Source of the DNA: an uncultured Eubacteriales bacterium
GTDB taxonomy: Bacteria; Bacillota; Clostridia; Lachnospirales; Lachnospiraceae
Reading direction: 5' to 3'
Assembly: GCA_902783795.1 (NCBI GenBank)
Contig: CACZSO010000008.1
Span: 1 to 6,354 of the forward strand
Length of the DNA stretch: 6,354 nt
Positions 5,723 through 6,354 of the stretch are shown here, piece by piece. The number at the start of each line of letters is the position of its first letter. Position 1 is the stretch's first letter. The position numbers were made by a program, and so were the translations under genes. Under the pieces are notes generated by a model. That model had not been told where the DNA came from. It did not search any database and was given only the letters and a program-made list of their open reading frames with translations.

Positions 5723-6010
5723 TTAAGCTTCCTGCTTAACGATCAGGAATCTGATGACCTGCTCCATGATGCGGATATTATCTTCTATCTGTGCCGGAGC
5801 ATCCAGCGGTGCTTCGAAAGTCACGATATAATAGAAAGCTTCATTCATTTTCTGAATCTCGTAAGCCAGCTTTCTCTTACCCCATTCATCGACGTTCGCA
5901 ACTGTTCCGCCGAACCGGGTGATATAACCGTAGACTCTTTCCATGGCAGCAGATCTTGCCTCGTCTTCCAGATTTCCGTTTAAGACGACGACTAATTCAT
6001 ACTTCTGCAT
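5723..6010 (-). CDS. rpsF: 30S ribosomal protein S6
   Basis: S6 binds the central domain of 16S rRNA together with S18 on the 30S platform. The 95-residue product matches the family in length and motifs: MQKYELVVVLNGNL (beta 1), GGTVANVDEWGKRKLAYEI (43-52 hold the WGKRKLAYEI signature), EAFYYIVTFEAP, and a C-terminal helix with IRIMEQVIRFLIVKQE. The start has an excellent AAGGAGGT (complement of 6018-6025) 7 nt upstream. It is the first gene of the rpsF-ssb-rpsR operon, preceded by its own promoter at 6085-6113 and a leader hairpin. S6 operons in bacteria are often autoregulated by the S6:S18 complex binding the leader (established for this family); whether this leader does so is inference. 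Confidence 0.98.
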   Translation of the reverse strand: MQKYELVVVLNGNLEDEARSAAMERVYGYITRFGGTVANVDEWGKRKLAYEIQKMNEAFYYIVTFEAPLDAPAQIEDNIRIMEQVIRFLIVKQEA

Positions 6011-6035
6011 TCTTCTTACCTCCTTTTGGTCTCTG

Positions 6036-6055
6036 GCCCGGGACTAGCCCCGAGC
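6036..6055 (-). promoter_or_regulatory. rpsF leader hairpin, candidate S6:S18 autoregulatory element
   Basis: In the minus-strand RNA, GCUCGGG (complement of 6049-6055) pairs with CCCGGGC (complement of 6036-6042) around a six-base loop GCUAGU. One pair is a U-G wobble that forms only in RNA of this strand. It lies 10 nt before the Shine-Dalgarno sequence, and contains CCG, a feature of the known S6:S18 leader motif. I could not align it to the full published consensus by eye, so the identity is a candidate only. Confidence 0.4.
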
Positions 6056-6084
6056 AAGGAAATGATATTACATCACGAACTGGT

Positions 6085-6113
6085 ATTATACGATATATCG
6101 AAAGAAAAAGCAA
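6085..6113 (-). promoter_or_regulatory. Promoter of the rpsF-ssb-rpsR operon
   Basis: On the minus strand, -35 TTGCTT (complement of 6108-6113), a 17-nt spacer and a consensus -10 TATAAT (complement of 6085-6090). The predicted start near 6078 gives a leader of about 68 nt. The spacer contains the perfect 10-base palindrome CGATATATCG (6091-6100). Confidence 0.75.
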
Positions 6114-6153
6114 GCAGTTTTCACAGGTTTTTAAACTTTATATTTATATATTG

Positions 6154-6182
6154 AAGGATCCCCGGAAGAACCGGGGATCCTT
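6154..6182. terminator. Hairpin terminator after the downstream Ig-tail gene
   Basis: A perfect 12-bp stem, AAGGATCCCCGG (6154-6165) with CCGGGGATCCTT (6171-6182), closes on an AAGAA loop. It lies 25 nt after the stop of the minus-strand gene at 6208. The T-tract on the minus strand is poor (TT then CAATATATAA), while the plus-strand side has TTTCTT, so it may also block antisense transcription. It separates the Ig-tail gene from the rpsF promoter. Confidence 0.75.
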
Positions 6183-6207
6183 TCTTCAGCTTTTTTTGAA
6201 GCAGGTC

Positions 6208-6354
6208 TTACTTTACGGTCACGGTTGCCGCTTTTGAAGGCGTAGTGCCTTTGCCATTAGAAACATTACAGCGGTACTGATGGCCGGAATGACTGGCCGC
6301 TGCGGTAAATGTGAAAGTATTCGTCTTTGCACAGGCCATGGTGCTGTTTTTCCA
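6208..6354 (-). CDS. C-terminus of a second Ig-like repeat protein (partial)
   Basis: Only the last 48 codons and the TAA stop are in the window; the gene enters from the right edge. The peptide begins WKNSTMACAKTNTF and ends SNGKGTTPSKAATVTVK. It matches residues 694-741 of the LRR/Ig protein at 42 of 48 positions by my hand alignment, and the DNA at about 117 of 147 bases, with many of the changes silent. It therefore holds the end of the same kind of terminal Ig-like domain, including the Cys pair (MAC and YRC) and the SHSGHQY turn. The rest of its architecture is unknown, but a secreted multi-domain protein is the reasonable expectation. As in the paralog, no anchor follows the last domain. 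The two genes face each other across the housekeeping block. The gene ends at a hairpin terminator at 6154-6182. Confidence 0.88.
   Translation of the reverse strand, partial: WKNSTMACAKTNTFTFTAAASHSGHQYRCNVSNGKGTTPSKAATVTVK

Noticed and set aside
5956..6237. 93-codon plus-strand open frame spanning the rpsF start, its promoter and the terminator
   Set aside because: It runs antisense through rpsF, across a hairpin terminator and into another gene, and has no Shine-Dalgarno sequence or family motif.

Overview
The window looks like a chromosomal segment of a low-to-mid GC Firmicute, most likely a gut Clostridium-group bacterium of the Lachnospiraceae type. This is inferred from the rpsF-ssb-rpsR operon, strong AGGAGG ribosome binding sites, a C+ (cysteine-bearing) S18, a CoaX-type pantothenate kinase, and secreted LRR/Ig-like and cytoplasmic-looking beta-helix proteins of styles I associate with that family. 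No phage, transposase, CRISPR, tRNA or rRNA was seen.

Layout from left to right: (1) the 5' end of a minus-strand gene whose start resembles right-handed beta-helix proteins (1-93); (2) a 342-base divergent control region with two good sigma-70-type promoters and a leader hairpin (94-435); (3) a large plus-strand gene for a secreted protein (436-2661) made of a signal peptide, an EF-hand-like loop, twelve LRRs of exactly 21 residues and four Ig-like domains of exactly 90 residues; (4) a bidirectional terminator; (5) coaX on the minus strand and coaBC on the plus strand, divergently transcribed, together supplying the first three steps from pantothenate to CoA; the coaX leader carries a compact palindromic element; (6) a second bidirectional terminator shared by coaBC and rpsR; (7) the minus-strand operon rpsF-ssb-rpsR with a clear promoter and a leader hairpin; (8) a hairpin terminator and then the last 48 codons of another minus-strand gene (6208-6354), whose C-terminus is 42/48 identical to the C-terminus of the large LRR/Ig protein.

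The middle of the window is therefore ordinary housekeeping DNA (CoA synthesis, S6/S18, SSB), bracketed by two related Ig-tailed proteins that point towards each other. The points most worth a second look are this inverted paralog arrangement, the unusual cysteine pattern of the Ig-like domains, the replacement of the expected catalytic cysteine by Asn158 in CoaBC, the palindromic element filling the coaX leader, and a three-residue extension past the usual terminal Pro-Phe of SSB. I did not find a convincing entirely new multi-gene system here.
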